A DNA stretch of 64,000 nucleotides from Mycolicibacterium grossiae (GTDB lineage Bacteria > Actinomycetota > Actinomycetes > Mycobacteriales > Mycobacteriaceae): positions 2,542,001 through 2,606,000 of the forward strand of contig NZ_CP043474.1 of NCBI RefSeq assembly GCF_008329645.1. The letters are read 5' to 3'. The notes below the pieces were generated by a model. It worked only from the letters and a program-made list of their open reading frames with translations, was not told the origin of the DNA and made no database searches. Of this stretch, positions 56,963 through 64,000 are shown piece by piece. Numbering within the stretch: position 1 is the stretch's first letter; the number at the start of each line of letters is the position of its first letter. The translations under genes were made by a program, and so were the position numbers.

Positions 56963-57196
56963 ATGATCCGTACCACCGTTGAGGCCCTCGGCGGCGCGCA
57001 AGCCGTTCCCAGTGAGCTGATCCCGGTCCGCGAACTGCATCAGCGCCTGATTGATCAGGTGGCCACCAGCGGCGGCAACGTCGTCCTGGCCGACACCGCC
57101 GGCAAGCCCGCCGCGGTTGTCATGTCCCTGCAGCTCTATCAGCAGCTGGTTGACGAGCTGACCATGCTGCGCCGCAGAACCGCCGACAACGCCTGA
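56963..57196 (+). CDS. Phd/YefM-like small protein
   Basis: A 77-residue protein. IPVRELHQRLIDQVATSGGN with VVLADTAGKPAAVVMSLQLY, QQLVDELTMLRRR follows the antitoxin pattern of Phd/YefM: an N-terminal strand-helix that binds DNA, then the hydrophobic VVM-x-L-x2-Y-x2-L segment. ATG 56963 has GAAAGG upstream. The following gene overlaps it (TGATG), the usual antitoxin-toxin spacing, but that protein does not look like a known toxin. Confidence 0.6.
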   Translation: MIRTTVEALGGAQAVPSELIPVRELHQRLIDQVATSGGNVVLADTAGKPAAVVMSLQLYQQLVDELTMLRRRTADNA

Positions 57197-57492
57197 TGGC
57201 GGGGGAGGGGCATCACGTGCTGACCGACGACGACGTGCAAGCTCTCGACCGACGCGCACGCGAGGTGGGAGACGTCATCGGCTGGGATCTGCAGTTCGTC
57301 GTCGCCCCCAACGCGGAGTTCGTCGGTCTGGCGGCCGGCGGCGGCGCTGATCACGCTGACCAGATCATCGTCCTGGGCCCCAGCCGGATCACCGATCTCG
57401 CCGTCCACGAGATAGACCTCGCACTCGACGCACTCCAGCACGGCGACCGGCACATCATCCTCGACGAAGACGGCGACCCCCGGCTGTTCTGA
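57196..57492 (+). CDS. Unknown 98-residue acidic protein
   Basis: ATG 57196 overlaps the preceding TGA by one base. The protein is acidic, with GWDLQFVVAPNAEFVGLAAG, GGADHADQIIVLGPSRITDL and HIILDEDGDPRLF. No signal peptide or membrane helix. I do not recognise it. Its position after a Phd-like gene makes a toxin role conceivable, but no RelE, PIN, Doc or MazF feature is visible. It ends the sigma-like cassette. Confidence 0.6.
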   Translation: MAGEGHHVLTDDDVQALDRRAREVGDVIGWDLQFVVAPNAEFVGLAAGGGADHADQIIVLGPSRITDLAVHEIDLALDALQHGDRHIILDEDGDPRLF

Positions 57493-57518
57493 ACACGCGC
57501 GGCCAGGCGAGTTCTTCT

Positions 57519-57662
57519 CTACGCCTCTCCAGTCCGGCCCGCATAGCGGTCCCGCGCAGCCCGACGTTCAACATCGGCGGTCTCGCTGTTGAACTCCGCT
57601 GCTAGCTGCGAGTAGCCGACCTCGAGGTCATCCGGGTGGGGCTCGGCTTCCACGTGAATCAC
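57519..57662 (-). CDS. Possible small acidic protein after an antitoxin-like gene
   Basis: A 47-residue frame: VIHVEAEPHPDDLEVGYSQL then AAEFNSETADVERRAARDRY. It starts at GTG 57662, 7 nt after the antitoxin-like stop, with GAGGTC as a weak ribosome site. It is far shorter than usual toxins; it may be a remnant or a real small protein. Confidence 0.35.
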   Translation of the reverse strand: MIHVEAEPHPDDLEVGYSQLAAEFNSETADVERRAARDRYAGRTGEA

Positions 57663-57669
57663 TTCGACC

Positions 57670-57849
57670 TCATTTCCGGAGAACGCCGTAGCGGGCGCGG
57701 ATCTCGTCTTCGCCGAACGTGCGGCCGGCGGCGATGTCGGCTTCGGATTCTCGTAGCGATTCGCGAACGTCCGCCACGTCGATCGGCCAGTCGTCGAGTT
57801 CCCCAGGTGCACTGCTGCAGCCCTGGGTATCGCCGTTCTCTTCCGTCAC
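57670..57849 (-). CDS. Antitoxin-like small protein
   Basis: A 59-residue protein starting at GTG 57849. The C-terminal half, DVRESLRESEADIAAGRTFG with EDEIRARYGVLRK, is the pattern of short type II antitoxins (AGRxxxxxExxRxR-type ends). TATCCT lies 6 nt before the GTG, suggesting a leaderless transcript. The N-terminus is acidic and lacks a clear DNA-binding domain. The expected toxin partner downstream is absent or reduced to a 47-residue frame. It lies between the sigma-like cassette and the resolvase. Confidence 0.5.
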   Translation of the reverse strand: MTEENGDTQGCSSAPGELDDWPIDVADVRESLRESEADIAAGRTFGEDEIRARYGVLRK

Positions 57850-57875
57850 CTTCGAAGGATAGGTCTCTGCCTGCC

Positions 57876-58436
57876 TCAGGCTGACGGCCGCGGTTCGTCG
57901 AGGCAGCGGTAGACGCTGGAGCGGGATATGTCGAGGGTCCGCGCGATCTGGGCGCGAGGGGTCCCGGCCTCGTCGAGGGCTTGGACCGCGGCGATGGTGT
58001 CAGCGGTGAGGCCGGGGCGGCCGGGGTGTCGACCGGCCGCGCGGGCTGCCGCGACTCCGACGGCGGTGCGTTCGGCGGCGACGGCACGCTCGAACTCGGC
58101 GACGGCCCCGAAGACGTGGAAGATCAGCCGGCCGCCGGCAGTGCTGGTGTCGATGGCTTCGGTGAGGGAGCGCAGTTCGATGCCGCGGGCCTGGAGGTCG
58201 CTGGCCACGGTGAGCAGGTGGGGGAGTGAGCGGCCGAGACGGTCGAGCCGCCAGACCATGAGCACGTCCCCGCGGCGGGCGTAGTCGAGCAGCGCGGCCA
58301 GCTCGGGGCGATCATCGCTAGCGCCGGACATGCGCTCGGTCCAGATCCGTTCGGCCGCGGCCTCCGTCAACGCCTTTGTCTGCATGTCGGGGGACTGGTG
58401 CACCGTCGAGACTCGCGCGTATCCCAGCAGCGTCAC
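57876..58436 (-). CDS. Serine recombinase (resolvase/invertase family)
   Basis: A 186-residue resolvase. The nucleophile is the serine in LLGYARVSTVHQSPDMQ; catalytic arginines are in LMVWRLDRLGRSLPHLLTVA and the E-helix region FHVFGAVAEFERAVAAERTA. The C-terminal HTH is AGTPRAQIARTLDISRSSVY with RCL. The size and layout match Tn3-type resolvases and Hin-like invertases. ATG 58436 is close to an inverted repeat at 58599-58634 that could be part of its target. Left over from, or part of, a mobile element; no transposase is visible in the window. Confidence 0.9.
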   Translation of the reverse strand: MTLLGYARVSTVHQSPDMQTKALTEAAAERIWTERMSGASDDRPELAALLDYARRGDVLMVWRLDRLGRSLPHLLTVASDLQARGIELRSLTEAIDTSTAGGRLIFHVFGAVAEFERAVAAERTAVGVAAARAAGRHPGRPGLTADTIAAVQALDEAGTPRAQIARTLDISRSSVYRCLDEPRPSA

Positions 58437-58918
58437 CGGCAGGTCCTCACTCGTTCAGGGGAGCACGGGCTTCTCAGGCCCAACCAGGGCCGCTTGCGGA
58501 CCTGGGCGGGAGCCGTCTGTGTCTTTAAGGGTGTCCCCGTTCTCGCCGGTCTGGGACAGTGTTCTGGGAGACCGCACCGTCGCATCGGCGCTGGTCGCAA
58601 CGACCGCGCTCATTATGTAGCTTTTTCGGTCGTTCGGATTTAGGGTGACCGGCAACGGTCTCGGGTATGGCAGCGACGCTCATAATCGCTTGTCATGCAG
58701 CGTTTTTATGGTCCCAACCGGGGTATCCGCGGTCTGCGAGGGCGAACAGACCTGGTTGCCTCAGTGGCCTTCGCAAGGTAGCCGTTCGGACGCAACTCAT
58801 TGTGTTCAGCAGCGTGCACCTTGCCGAGCGGCTGCCCCTGTGTGGTTGTTACCGATTTGTGAGGAGGTTCGGCCGTATCTTCACTTGACGTTGGCGTCAG
58901 CAGTTTCGTGTTCATATT
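58437..58918. other. Intergenic region upstream of the resolvase, GC content falling
   Basis: 482 bp without a convincing gene. It contains the inverted repeat at 58599-58634 and, from about 58620, sequence visibly less GC-rich than the rest of the window. Short open frames here have poor codon use and no recognisable domain. TGACG-TTGG-CGTCA (58886-58899) is a small palindrome just upstream of the ANTAR gene. Confidence 0.5.
58599..58634. repeat. Inverted repeat, possible resolvase subsite
   Basis: AACGACCG (58599-58606) and CGGTCGTT (58627-58634) are perfect 8-bp arms around a 20-bp AT-richer centre containing CATTATGTAG. The overall 36-bp size is compatible with a resolvase dimer site. 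It starts 162 bp upstream of the resolvase start codon. Confidence 0.4.
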
Positions 58919-59275
58919 ATGCACTCCGTGCCGCCTAACAGCGCCGCCAACGGCGACCCACCGCTCGATTTGGACGTGGAGGGTCTCATCGCTGAGCGGC
59001 TCACCGGGATTACCGAGCAGCGGGCAGTGATTGAACAGGCCAAAGGGATGCTCATGCTGATTCACGACATCGATGCAGACCAAGCTTTCGAGCTACTGAA
59101 GTGGCGTTCCCAAGACACGAACACCAAGCTGCGCCCACTCGCCGAGCAACTAGTCGCCGAATTTCGTCAACTCAGCGGCAACGCCTTGCTGCCCTCGAAG
59201 GAAGTATTCGAACGACGCCTCATGACCATTCACCAACGAGTAGATAAGTCGAAGGATCTGGCCACGGAAGGGTGA
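58919..59275 (+). CDS. Stand-alone ANTAR domain protein
   Basis: A 118-residue protein. The ANTAR RNA-binding domain spans about residues 22-82: ERLTGITEQRAVIEQAKGML, MLIHDIDADQAFELLKWRSQ, DTNTKLRPLAEQLVAEF. There is no GAF, PAS or receiver domain attached. Such proteins bind paired hexaloop hairpins and prevent transcription termination. I see no obvious tandem ANTAR hairpin target nearby. Codon use is less GC-biased than in the core. ATG 58919 follows a TTGACG element at 58885-58890. Confidence 0.8.
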   Translation: MHSVPPNSAANGDPPLDLDVEGLIAERLTGITEQRAVIEQAKGMLMLIHDIDADQAFELLKWRSQDTNTKLRPLAEQLVAEFRQLSGNALLPSKEVFERRLMTIHQRVDKSKDLATEG

Positions 59276-59542
59276 GAGAGGCTCAACACGACAGACGCCT
59301 CGAAGGCGGCGTAATCTACGTCTCGTTTCTAAAGATTCTGGACGGCTCAGATCCTGTCTCGTTCGTCGGCGGCATCCTTGTTTTAGACGAGGGGTGTGAA
59401 CGCCGAACCGCATCAACGAGCACTACCTCAGCGCAGATGTCCCTTGCGATAACTCATGCGCGAAGATGCGCGTTATGACGCATTATCTTGTGTTGCCCGG
59501 GCTGTCCAGTGGTTCCCGCTGTTTGATTACTTCAAGGGCGGC
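59276..59542. other. Intergenic stretch, nothing clear
   Basis: 267 bp between the ANTAR gene and the PPOX gene (convergent). It is moderately AT-rich, with a TGCGCG direct repeat near 59460 but no recognisable gene or strong terminator. Confidence 0.4.
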
Positions 59543-59947
59543 TTACCAAGCGCGGATCGTGTCGAAGCCGATCTTTATCGCAGCGGAGAAGTTCGCTGCG
59601 TATCGTTCTGGGGTCGACTCCAGACCCTCACGAATTTGGTGTTCGTATTTGGACAGGTAATGCGCCAGCCGCTGCGGGTCGTCCGACCCGGTCGACAGCG
59701 CGGCTACACCGTCGATGGTCAGGACCCCGTTTCCGAGTGTTCCGTCTCCGTCGAGGTGGAACGAAACCCGTTTGTTTCCAGCAATATTTCGGACTTTGCC
59801 CGAGGTGGGCTCACTGATCACAAACACGTCGTCGCCGTCAAAATGGAACCACACGTAGGAGCTTTGCGGTTGCCCATCGCGACGGACGGTGGTAATCCAG
59901 CCGAAGTCCGCGTTCTCCAAGCGAGCGGCCGACGACGAGTCGATCAT
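59543..59947 (-). CDS. PPOX-class (F420/FMN split-barrel) oxidoreductase
   Basis: A 134-residue pyridoxamine-phosphate-oxidase-like split-barrel protein: DFGWITTVRRDGQPQSSYVW, FHFDGDDVFVISEPTSGKVR, NIAGNKRVSFHLDGDG and LTIDGVAALSTG. Small mycobacterial members of this group bind F420, FMN or haem-derived cofactors and reduce diverse substrates. ATG 59947 has a perfect GGAGG 9 nt upstream. It lies downstream of the formaldehyde dehydrogenase on the same strand, separated by a hairpin. Confidence 0.85.
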   Translation of the reverse strand: MIDSSSAARLENADFGWITTVRRDGQPQSSYVWFHFDGDDVFVISEPTSGKVRNIAGNKRVSFHLDGDGTLGNGVLTIDGVAALSTGSDDPQRLAHYLSKYEHQIREGLESTPERYAANFSAAIKIGFDTIRAW

Positions 59948-59978
59948 GCGTGCCTCCTACCGGTGGGCGGAGTGCTTA

Positions 59979-60018
59979 CCGGGTGCCACCTCAACCCTGA
60001 GGAAGCGGTGGCACCCGG
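59979..60018 (-). terminator. Perfect 12-bp stem-loop after the formaldehyde dehydrogenase gene
   Basis: CCGGGTGCCACC (59979-59990) pairs fully with GGTGGCACCCGG (60007-60018), loop 16 nt, about 9 nt after the formaldehyde dehydrogenase stop. There is no U-tract. It probably terminates that transcript or protects its 3' end, and separates it from the PPOX gene. Confidence 0.7.
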
Positions 60019-60027
60019 CACGCTCGC

Positions 60028-61221
60028 CTACGCCGGGATCATTCCGTGCGGGTCGATGATGAACTTGTTGGACGAGCCCTGGTCGAAGATCGCGTAGGCG
60101 TCCGGCGCCTCGTCGAGGCTGATGACCTTGCTGTTGAGCATGGGGCTCAGGTAGGGCATGCGGTCCCACAGGATCGCCATCATCAGTTCGCGGTGATAGT
60201 GCATGATCGGCGCCTGCCCCGCCGACACGCGCGGCGACTTGATCCACGCCTTGCCGAAGTCGAGCGGGAAAGTGCCTTCTTGCCCGGCCTCTGTCGGCGC
60301 CAGGGGGTCAGGTCCGTAGACGCCGATGACGCCCGTGGCGCCGCCGGCGCGAGTGGCCTCCAGCACCTGGTTGATGGCAGCCTGCGGCTGAAGGTCCTCC
60401 GCCTCCTTACCGATGCCGTGCGCTTCGGAACCGACATAGTCCACGGCACAATCGACTTCACGCTCGCCCAGGATGGCCTCGATCTGGTCGGGCAACGGAA
60501 CGTCCTTATTCAGATCGATCGTCTCGCACCCGTTGTTCTTCACCAGATCAAGCCTGTCCTGGTAGTAGTCGCCGACGATGATGCAGGACGCACCCAGCAG
60601 CCGCGCCGCCGCCGCACCACAGCGGCCGACCGGACCGGCACCGGCGATATACACCGTCGAGCCAGGCTTGGCGCCCGCCTCCATCAGGCCATGAAAGGCC
60701 GTGGGCAAAATGTCCGAAAGCAGGGCGAGATCAAGGATCTTCTCCATGGCCTGGTCTTTGTCCGGGAACCGCAACAATTGGAAGTCGGCGTACGGGACGA
60801 ACAGGTACTCGGCCTGACCACCCTGCCAGTCGCCGAGGTTGAACCCGTACGCGCCGCACGCGACGTCGGCATTCGTGGTCTCGCAGACATCGGTACGGCG
60901 CGCCTTACAGTTGCGACACCGCCCGCAGGCAACGTTGAACGGGACCGAGACGAGATCACCCTCGGTGAGGAACTCGACGTCGGGGCCCACTTCGACGACC
61001 TCACCGGTCATCTCGTGGCCCATGACCATCCCCTCGGGCACAGAAAAAGAGCCTCGAAAGATGTGCAGGTCGCTGCCGCAGATGTTGGTGGCGACCATTT
61101 TCAGGATCGCGCCATGGGGAGCCTTCTTGCCGTTGGGCATGACCAGTTTCGGATACTCCAGCGAATCGACCCGCATGTCCCCCGGATTGTGGAAGACGAC
61201 TGCGCGATTACCTTCAGCCAT
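60028..61221 (-). CDS. fdhA: Glutathione-independent formaldehyde dehydrogenase
   Basis: Zinc medium-chain dehydrogenase of 397 residues. The catalytic zinc Cys is C48 in ATNICGSDLHIFRG, followed by GMVMGHEMTGEVVEVG; structural zinc cysteines are in CGRCRNCKARRTDVC. The cofactor fold is STVYIAGAGPVGRCGAAAAR. The insert DWQGGQAEYLFVPYADFQLL and the long C-terminal part match the tightly-NAD-binding formaldehyde dismutase/PFDH group. It would oxidise free formaldehyde without mycothiol. ATG 61221 has AAGGAGG 9 nt upstream. A palindrome lies just ahead at 61239-61257. Confidence 0.92.
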   Translation of the reverse strand: MAEGNRAVVFHNPGDMRVDSLEYPKLVMPNGKKAPHGAILKMVATNICGSDLHIFRGSFSVPEGMVMGHEMTGEVVEVGPDVEFLTEGDLVSVPFNVACGRCRNCKARRTDVCETTNADVACGAYGFNLGDWQGGQAEYLFVPYADFQLLRFPDKDQAMEKILDLALLSDILPTAFHGLMEAGAKPGSTVYIAGAGPVGRCGAAAARLLGASCIIVGDYYQDRLDLVKNNGCETIDLNKDVPLPDQIEAILGEREVDCAVDYVGSEAHGIGKEAEDLQPQAAINQVLEATRAGGATGVIGVYGPDPLAPTEAGQEGTFPLDFGKAWIKSPRVSAGQAPIMHYHRELMMAILWDRMPYLSPMLNSKVISLDEAPDAYAIFDQGSSNKFIIDPHGMIPA

Positions 61222-61238
61222 GGTTGTAAACCTCCTTG

Positions 61239-61257
61239 CAGCACAAGTGATGTGCTG
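61239..61257. promoter_or_regulatory. Palindrome upstream of formaldehyde dehydrogenase
   Basis: CAGCACA-AGTGA-TGTGCTG has perfect 7-bp arms and lies immediately upstream of the ribosome site (18 bp before the start codon). Position and symmetry suit a repressor operator or a translational hairpin. No regulator gene is adjacent. Confidence 0.45.
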
Positions 61258-61366
61258 ATGTGACGATCAGTCGGCCTGGTGGCGAACTGTCCTGTCAGCG
61301 TATGCAGGACCATGCATCGTGTCGGTGACCGCGCGCGCCACCGTTATGACAATCCGTGCCAAGGCG

Positions 61367-63979
61367 TCAGTCGGCGAGTTCAGCGGCAAGATACGCGGCG
61401 GTGGCACTGTCCCGGTATGCCGCGACCTCCCGCGGGGTACCGGCGACGACGATGCGGCCACCGGCGCCCCCTGCGCCGGGTCCCATGTCGATGACGTGAT
61501 CAGCCTGGGCGACCACCCGCATATCCAGTTCGGCGGCGACCACGGTGTTGCCGGCGTCGACGAGCCGGTGCAGGTGTGCCAGCAGCCGGTCGGTGTCGGC
61601 GGGATGCAGTCCGGCGGTGGGCTCGTCGAGCAGGTAGAGCGTGTCACCGCGGTGGGCACGCTGCAGTTCACCGGCGAGCTTGACGCGCTGCGCCTCGCCG
61701 CCGGACAGTTCAGTGGCCGGCTGCCCGAGCCGCAGGTAGCTTAGCCCGACATCGCACAGCGCCTCCAGAGCTTGCAGCACGGCGGGTTCGCCGTCAAAAA
61801 ACTCCCGGGCCGCCGACACACTGAGTTCGAGTACCTCAGCGATGTTCTTGTGCCGCCAGCGGATCGCGAGAGTCGCGGGGTTGTAACGGGTTCCGTGGCA
61901 GTCGGGGCACGGGCTATAGACGCTGGGCAGGAACAGCAACTCCACCATCACCCAACCCTCCCCTTCGCAGGTCGGGCATCGTCCGCCGCTGACGTTGAAC
62001 GAGAACCGTCCGGGTTTGTAGCCGCGCTTCTTGGCCCCGGGGGTGTCAGCGAAGAGCCGGCGAACGTGGTCGAACAGCCCGGTGTAGGTGGCGATGTTGG
62101 ATCGCGGTGTGCGGCCGATCGGCTTCTGATCGATGCACACCACCCGCCGCACACCGTGGGGGTCGCCGAGCACCTCGCCCGAGGCGGTGACCTGCGTGGC
62201 CTCAGCGAGTAGGTCGTCGTCGCGGGCGTCGTCCAACCGCACCGGACGGCCGAGGTGCTCACCGACGATCTCGGGTAGGGCCTGGGCGACGAGGCTCGAC
62301 TTGCCCGACCCGGACACCCCGGTGACCGCGGTGAGGCAGCGCAACGGCACCGATACCGACAGATCATGCAAATTGTTGCGTTGCACACCAGCGAGTTGCA
62401 GCCAGTCACTGCGCTCCCGCGGTGTGCGCGAGGCGACGCGGGTCTCGTCGCCGAACAGATAGCGGCGGGTGACCGAGTCGGTGACATCGGCCAGCCCGGC
62501 CGGGGGACCGCTGTAGAGGATCTGGCCGCCGTCCAGCCCGGCGCCGGGCCCGATATCAACCAGCCAGTCCGCCGCGGCGATGACATCCAGCGAGTGCTCG
62601 ACGACGAAGACGCTGTTGCCGCTGCGTTTGAGGCCGGCCAAGATGTCAAGCAAGGCGTCCCGGTCGCGGGGGTGCAGACCGGCCGACGGCTCGTCGAGGA
62701 CGTAGACGACGCCGAACAGTTGTGACGAGAGTTGCGTCGCGAGCCGCACGCGCTGCAGTTCCCCGCCCGATAGCGTCGGCGTGCTGCGGGCCAGGGAGAG
62801 GTATCCCAGTCCCAGATCGATGAGCGGTTGCAGCCGCTCCTGCAGCTCTGCGACCAATCGCTGTGCAGCGGCGCGCTTTTCGTCTGACATGTTGGGTGTT
62901 TGCCGGACATCTGGTGCCGCGGCATGCGCGGAACCCCCGGCCACGACCCGCGCGTTGACCGCCGACTTTCGTGTCTTCTGGTTCAGGGCCGCACCGGAGG
63001 TGGCCGGCTTCCACCGCGGGCTGAGCACCCTGGCGCACAGCGCGGCGAGCTGGTCGAGGGTGAGCCGCGACAGCTCGGCGATGTCCAGACCTTCGAATGT
63101 CACCGACAGCGCTTCGGGTTTGAGCCGCTTTCCGTGGCACGCTGGGCACTGGCCGCTTCCAACGAACTGGGAGACCCGTTTCTTGACCCCGGCGCTCTTG
63201 GTGTTGGCGAACGTGTCGAGAACGTAGCGGCGCGCACCGATGAAGGTGCCCTGATAGCTGGGCTCCATCTCGGCCTTGACCGCGCGGCGGGTTTCGGCCG
63301 GGGTGAAACCGGCGTAGACCGGTACCGTCGGGCGGTCCTCGGTGAACAGAATCCAGTCGCGGTCCCTGCGCGACAGCGTCTTCCACGGAGCGTCGACGTC
63401 GTAGCCGAGCGTCACGAGGATGTCGCGCAGATTCTGCCCGTACCACGCCGGTGGCCACGACGCGATGGCACGCTCGCGGATCGACAACGACGGGTCGGGC
63501 ACCATCAGTGCTTCGGTCACCTCGTACACCCGGCCCATCCCGTGGCACGTCGGGCAGGCACCCTGCGGGGTGTTGGGCGAGAAATCCTCCGCGTAGAGCA
63601 TCGGCTGCTTCGACGGGTAGTTGCCCACCCGCGAATACAGCATGCGGATCAGGCTCGACAACGTGGTCACGCTGCCCACCGACGACCGGGCGCTGGTACC
63701 ACCGCGCTGCTGCCGCAACGCGACCGCGGGTGGCATCCCTTCAATCGAATCGACATCAGGCACGCCCGCCTGATCGATCAGACGCCGCGCATACGGCGCC
63801 ACCGACTCCAGGTACCGCCGCTGAGACTCGGCGAAGAGCGTGCCGAAGGCCAGCGATGACTTGCCCGAACCCGACACCCCGGTGAACGCGACGAGGGCAT
63901 CACGCGGCACCTCCACGTCGACGCCGCGCAGATTGTGCTCGCGGGCACCGCGCACCCGAACTCTATTATCTGGCTCCAC
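61367..63979 (-). CDS. UvrA-like excinuclease ATPase (short class)
   Basis: An 870-residue twin-ABC protein. First Walker A: FTGVSGSGKSSLAFG (about residue 34); second: VTGVSGSGKSSLVAQAL. Signatures: STPTLSGGELQRVRLATQL and QPATELSGGEAQRVKLAGEL; Walker B: YVLDEPSAGLHPRD and YLLDEPTAGLHPAD. Zinc-finger cysteines: CPTCHGMGRV, CPACHGKRLK, CPTCEGEGWV and CPDCHGTRYN. It is about 80-100 residues shorter than housekeeping UvrA, lacking most of the UvrB-binding insert, like UvrA2/drug-resistance UvrA-like proteins. GTG 63979 has GAGGAG upstream. It likely protects DNA or exports/detoxifies DNA-damaging compounds; not the main repair UvrA. Confidence 0.88.
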   Translation of the reverse strand: MEPDNRVRVRGAREHNLRGVDVEVPRDALVAFTGVSGSGKSSLAFGTLFAESQRRYLESVAPYARRLIDQAGVPDVDSIEGMPPAVALRQQRGGTSARSSVGSVTTLSSLIRMLYSRVGNYPSKQPMLYAEDFSPNTPQGACPTCHGMGRVYEVTEALMVPDPSLSIRERAIASWPPAWYGQNLRDILVTLGYDVDAPWKTLSRRDRDWILFTEDRPTVPVYAGFTPAETRRAVKAEMEPSYQGTFIGARRYVLDTFANTKSAGVKKRVSQFVGSGQCPACHGKRLKPEALSVTFEGLDIAELSRLTLDQLAALCARVLSPRWKPATSGAALNQKTRKSAVNARVVAGGSAHAAAPDVRQTPNMSDEKRAAAQRLVAELQERLQPLIDLGLGYLSLARSTPTLSGGELQRVRLATQLSSQLFGVVYVLDEPSAGLHPRDRDALLDILAGLKRSGNSVFVVEHSLDVIAAADWLVDIGPGAGLDGGQILYSGPPAGLADVTDSVTRRYLFGDETRVASRTPRERSDWLQLAGVQRNNLHDLSVSVPLRCLTAVTGVSGSGKSSLVAQALPEIVGEHLGRPVRLDDARDDDLLAEATQVTASGEVLGDPHGVRRVVCIDQKPIGRTPRSNIATYTGLFDHVRRLFADTPGAKKRGYKPGRFSFNVSGGRCPTCEGEGWVMVELLFLPSVYSPCPDCHGTRYNPATLAIRWRHKNIAEVLELSVSAAREFFDGEPAVLQALEALCDVGLSYLRLGQPATELSGGEAQRVKLAGELQRAHRGDTLYLLDEPTAGLHPADTDRLLAHLHRLVDAGNTVVAAELDMRVVAQADHVIDMGPGAGGAGGRIVVAGTPREVAAYRDSATAAYLAAELAD

Positions 63980-64000
63980 TACTCATCTCCTCGTCCGACG

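Noticed and set aside
58645..58938. A 97-codon plus-strand frame upstream of the ANTAR gene
   Set aside because: Cys/Trp/Pro-rich, with no domain and a poor start; the region looks non-coding.
58706..59083. A 125-codon minus-strand frame antisense to the ANTAR gene
   Set aside because: Overlaps a recognisable ANTAR domain on the other strand and has no family features.
59272..59478. A 68-codon frame after the ANTAR gene
   Set aside because: Ser/Thr-rich, no recognisable domain and no ribosome site.

Overview
The window is high-GC actinobacterial chromosome, most likely a rapidly growing mycobacterium (Mycolicibacterium type). Evidence from the sequence: GC-rich third codon positions, many GTG starts and GTGA/ATGA overlaps, apparent leaderless promoters (a -10 hexamer 6-7 nt before the start codon), and a gene order that, as far as I recall, mirrors the M. 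tuberculosis block from glpD2/lpdA through amiA1-amiB1-deoD-pmmB-upp, Rv3311, add-deoA-cdd, sdhCDAB, dacB1, yhjD and trpS to the isocitrate dehydrogenase/metC pair. Synteny and family calls are from memory of these families; no database search was run.

Region 1 (1-9,700) holds the start of metC behind a SAM-IV riboswitch, monomeric isocitrate dehydrogenase, an alpha/beta hydrolase, a small helix-turn-helix protein with a tandem heptad repeat, exonuclease III, trpS, a YihY/YhjD membrane protein, the D,D-carboxypeptidase DacB1 and an SMP-30-like protein. Region 2 (9,720-24,020) is nitrogen and amine metabolism: an aminotransferase with an Lrp regulator, divergent from an aldehyde dehydrogenase plus sarcosine-oxidase-like flavoenzyme; a TetR gene; a polar amino-acid ABC importer behind a tandem operator; gamma-glutamyltransferase; a DUF1275 membrane protein; then semialdehyde dehydrogenase, universal stress protein and an APC permease. 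Region 3 (24,120-30,700) is the sdhCDAB operon divergent from the nucleoside salvage operon cdd-deoA-add.

Region 4 (30,700-37,240) is a PucR regulator divergent from a tightly overlapped five-gene operon (APC permease, two short-chain dehydrogenases, a ureohydrolase, a polysaccharide-deacetylase-fold hydrolase), which looks like a catabolic pathway for a guanidino or cyclic-amide compound whose substrate I cannot name. Region 5 (37,250-54,340) is conserved core: an Rv3311-like protein, an EspC-like/NlpC-P60 pair, upp, map with an XRE regulator and paired operators, pmmB, a MarR/AbrB-type transporter pair with paired operators, deoD, two M20 amidohydrolases, a gamma-glutamylcyclotransferase-like protein, lpdA, glpD2, an RluA-type pseudouridine synthase, a small secreted Pro-rich protein and an SDR.

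Region 6 (54,340-64,000) is accessory. It opens with a scar in which the 3' part of an enoyl-CoA hydratase gene is joined to the 5' part of an Abi-like gene. It continues with a mobile-type cassette (sigma-like factor, duplicated-motif small protein, Phd-like protein, unknown protein), a decayed antitoxin-like pair, a serine resolvase, a less GC-rich stretch with an orphan ANTAR protein, and a stress module: PPOX/F420-type reductase, zinc formaldehyde dehydrogenase and a UvrA-like ATPase.
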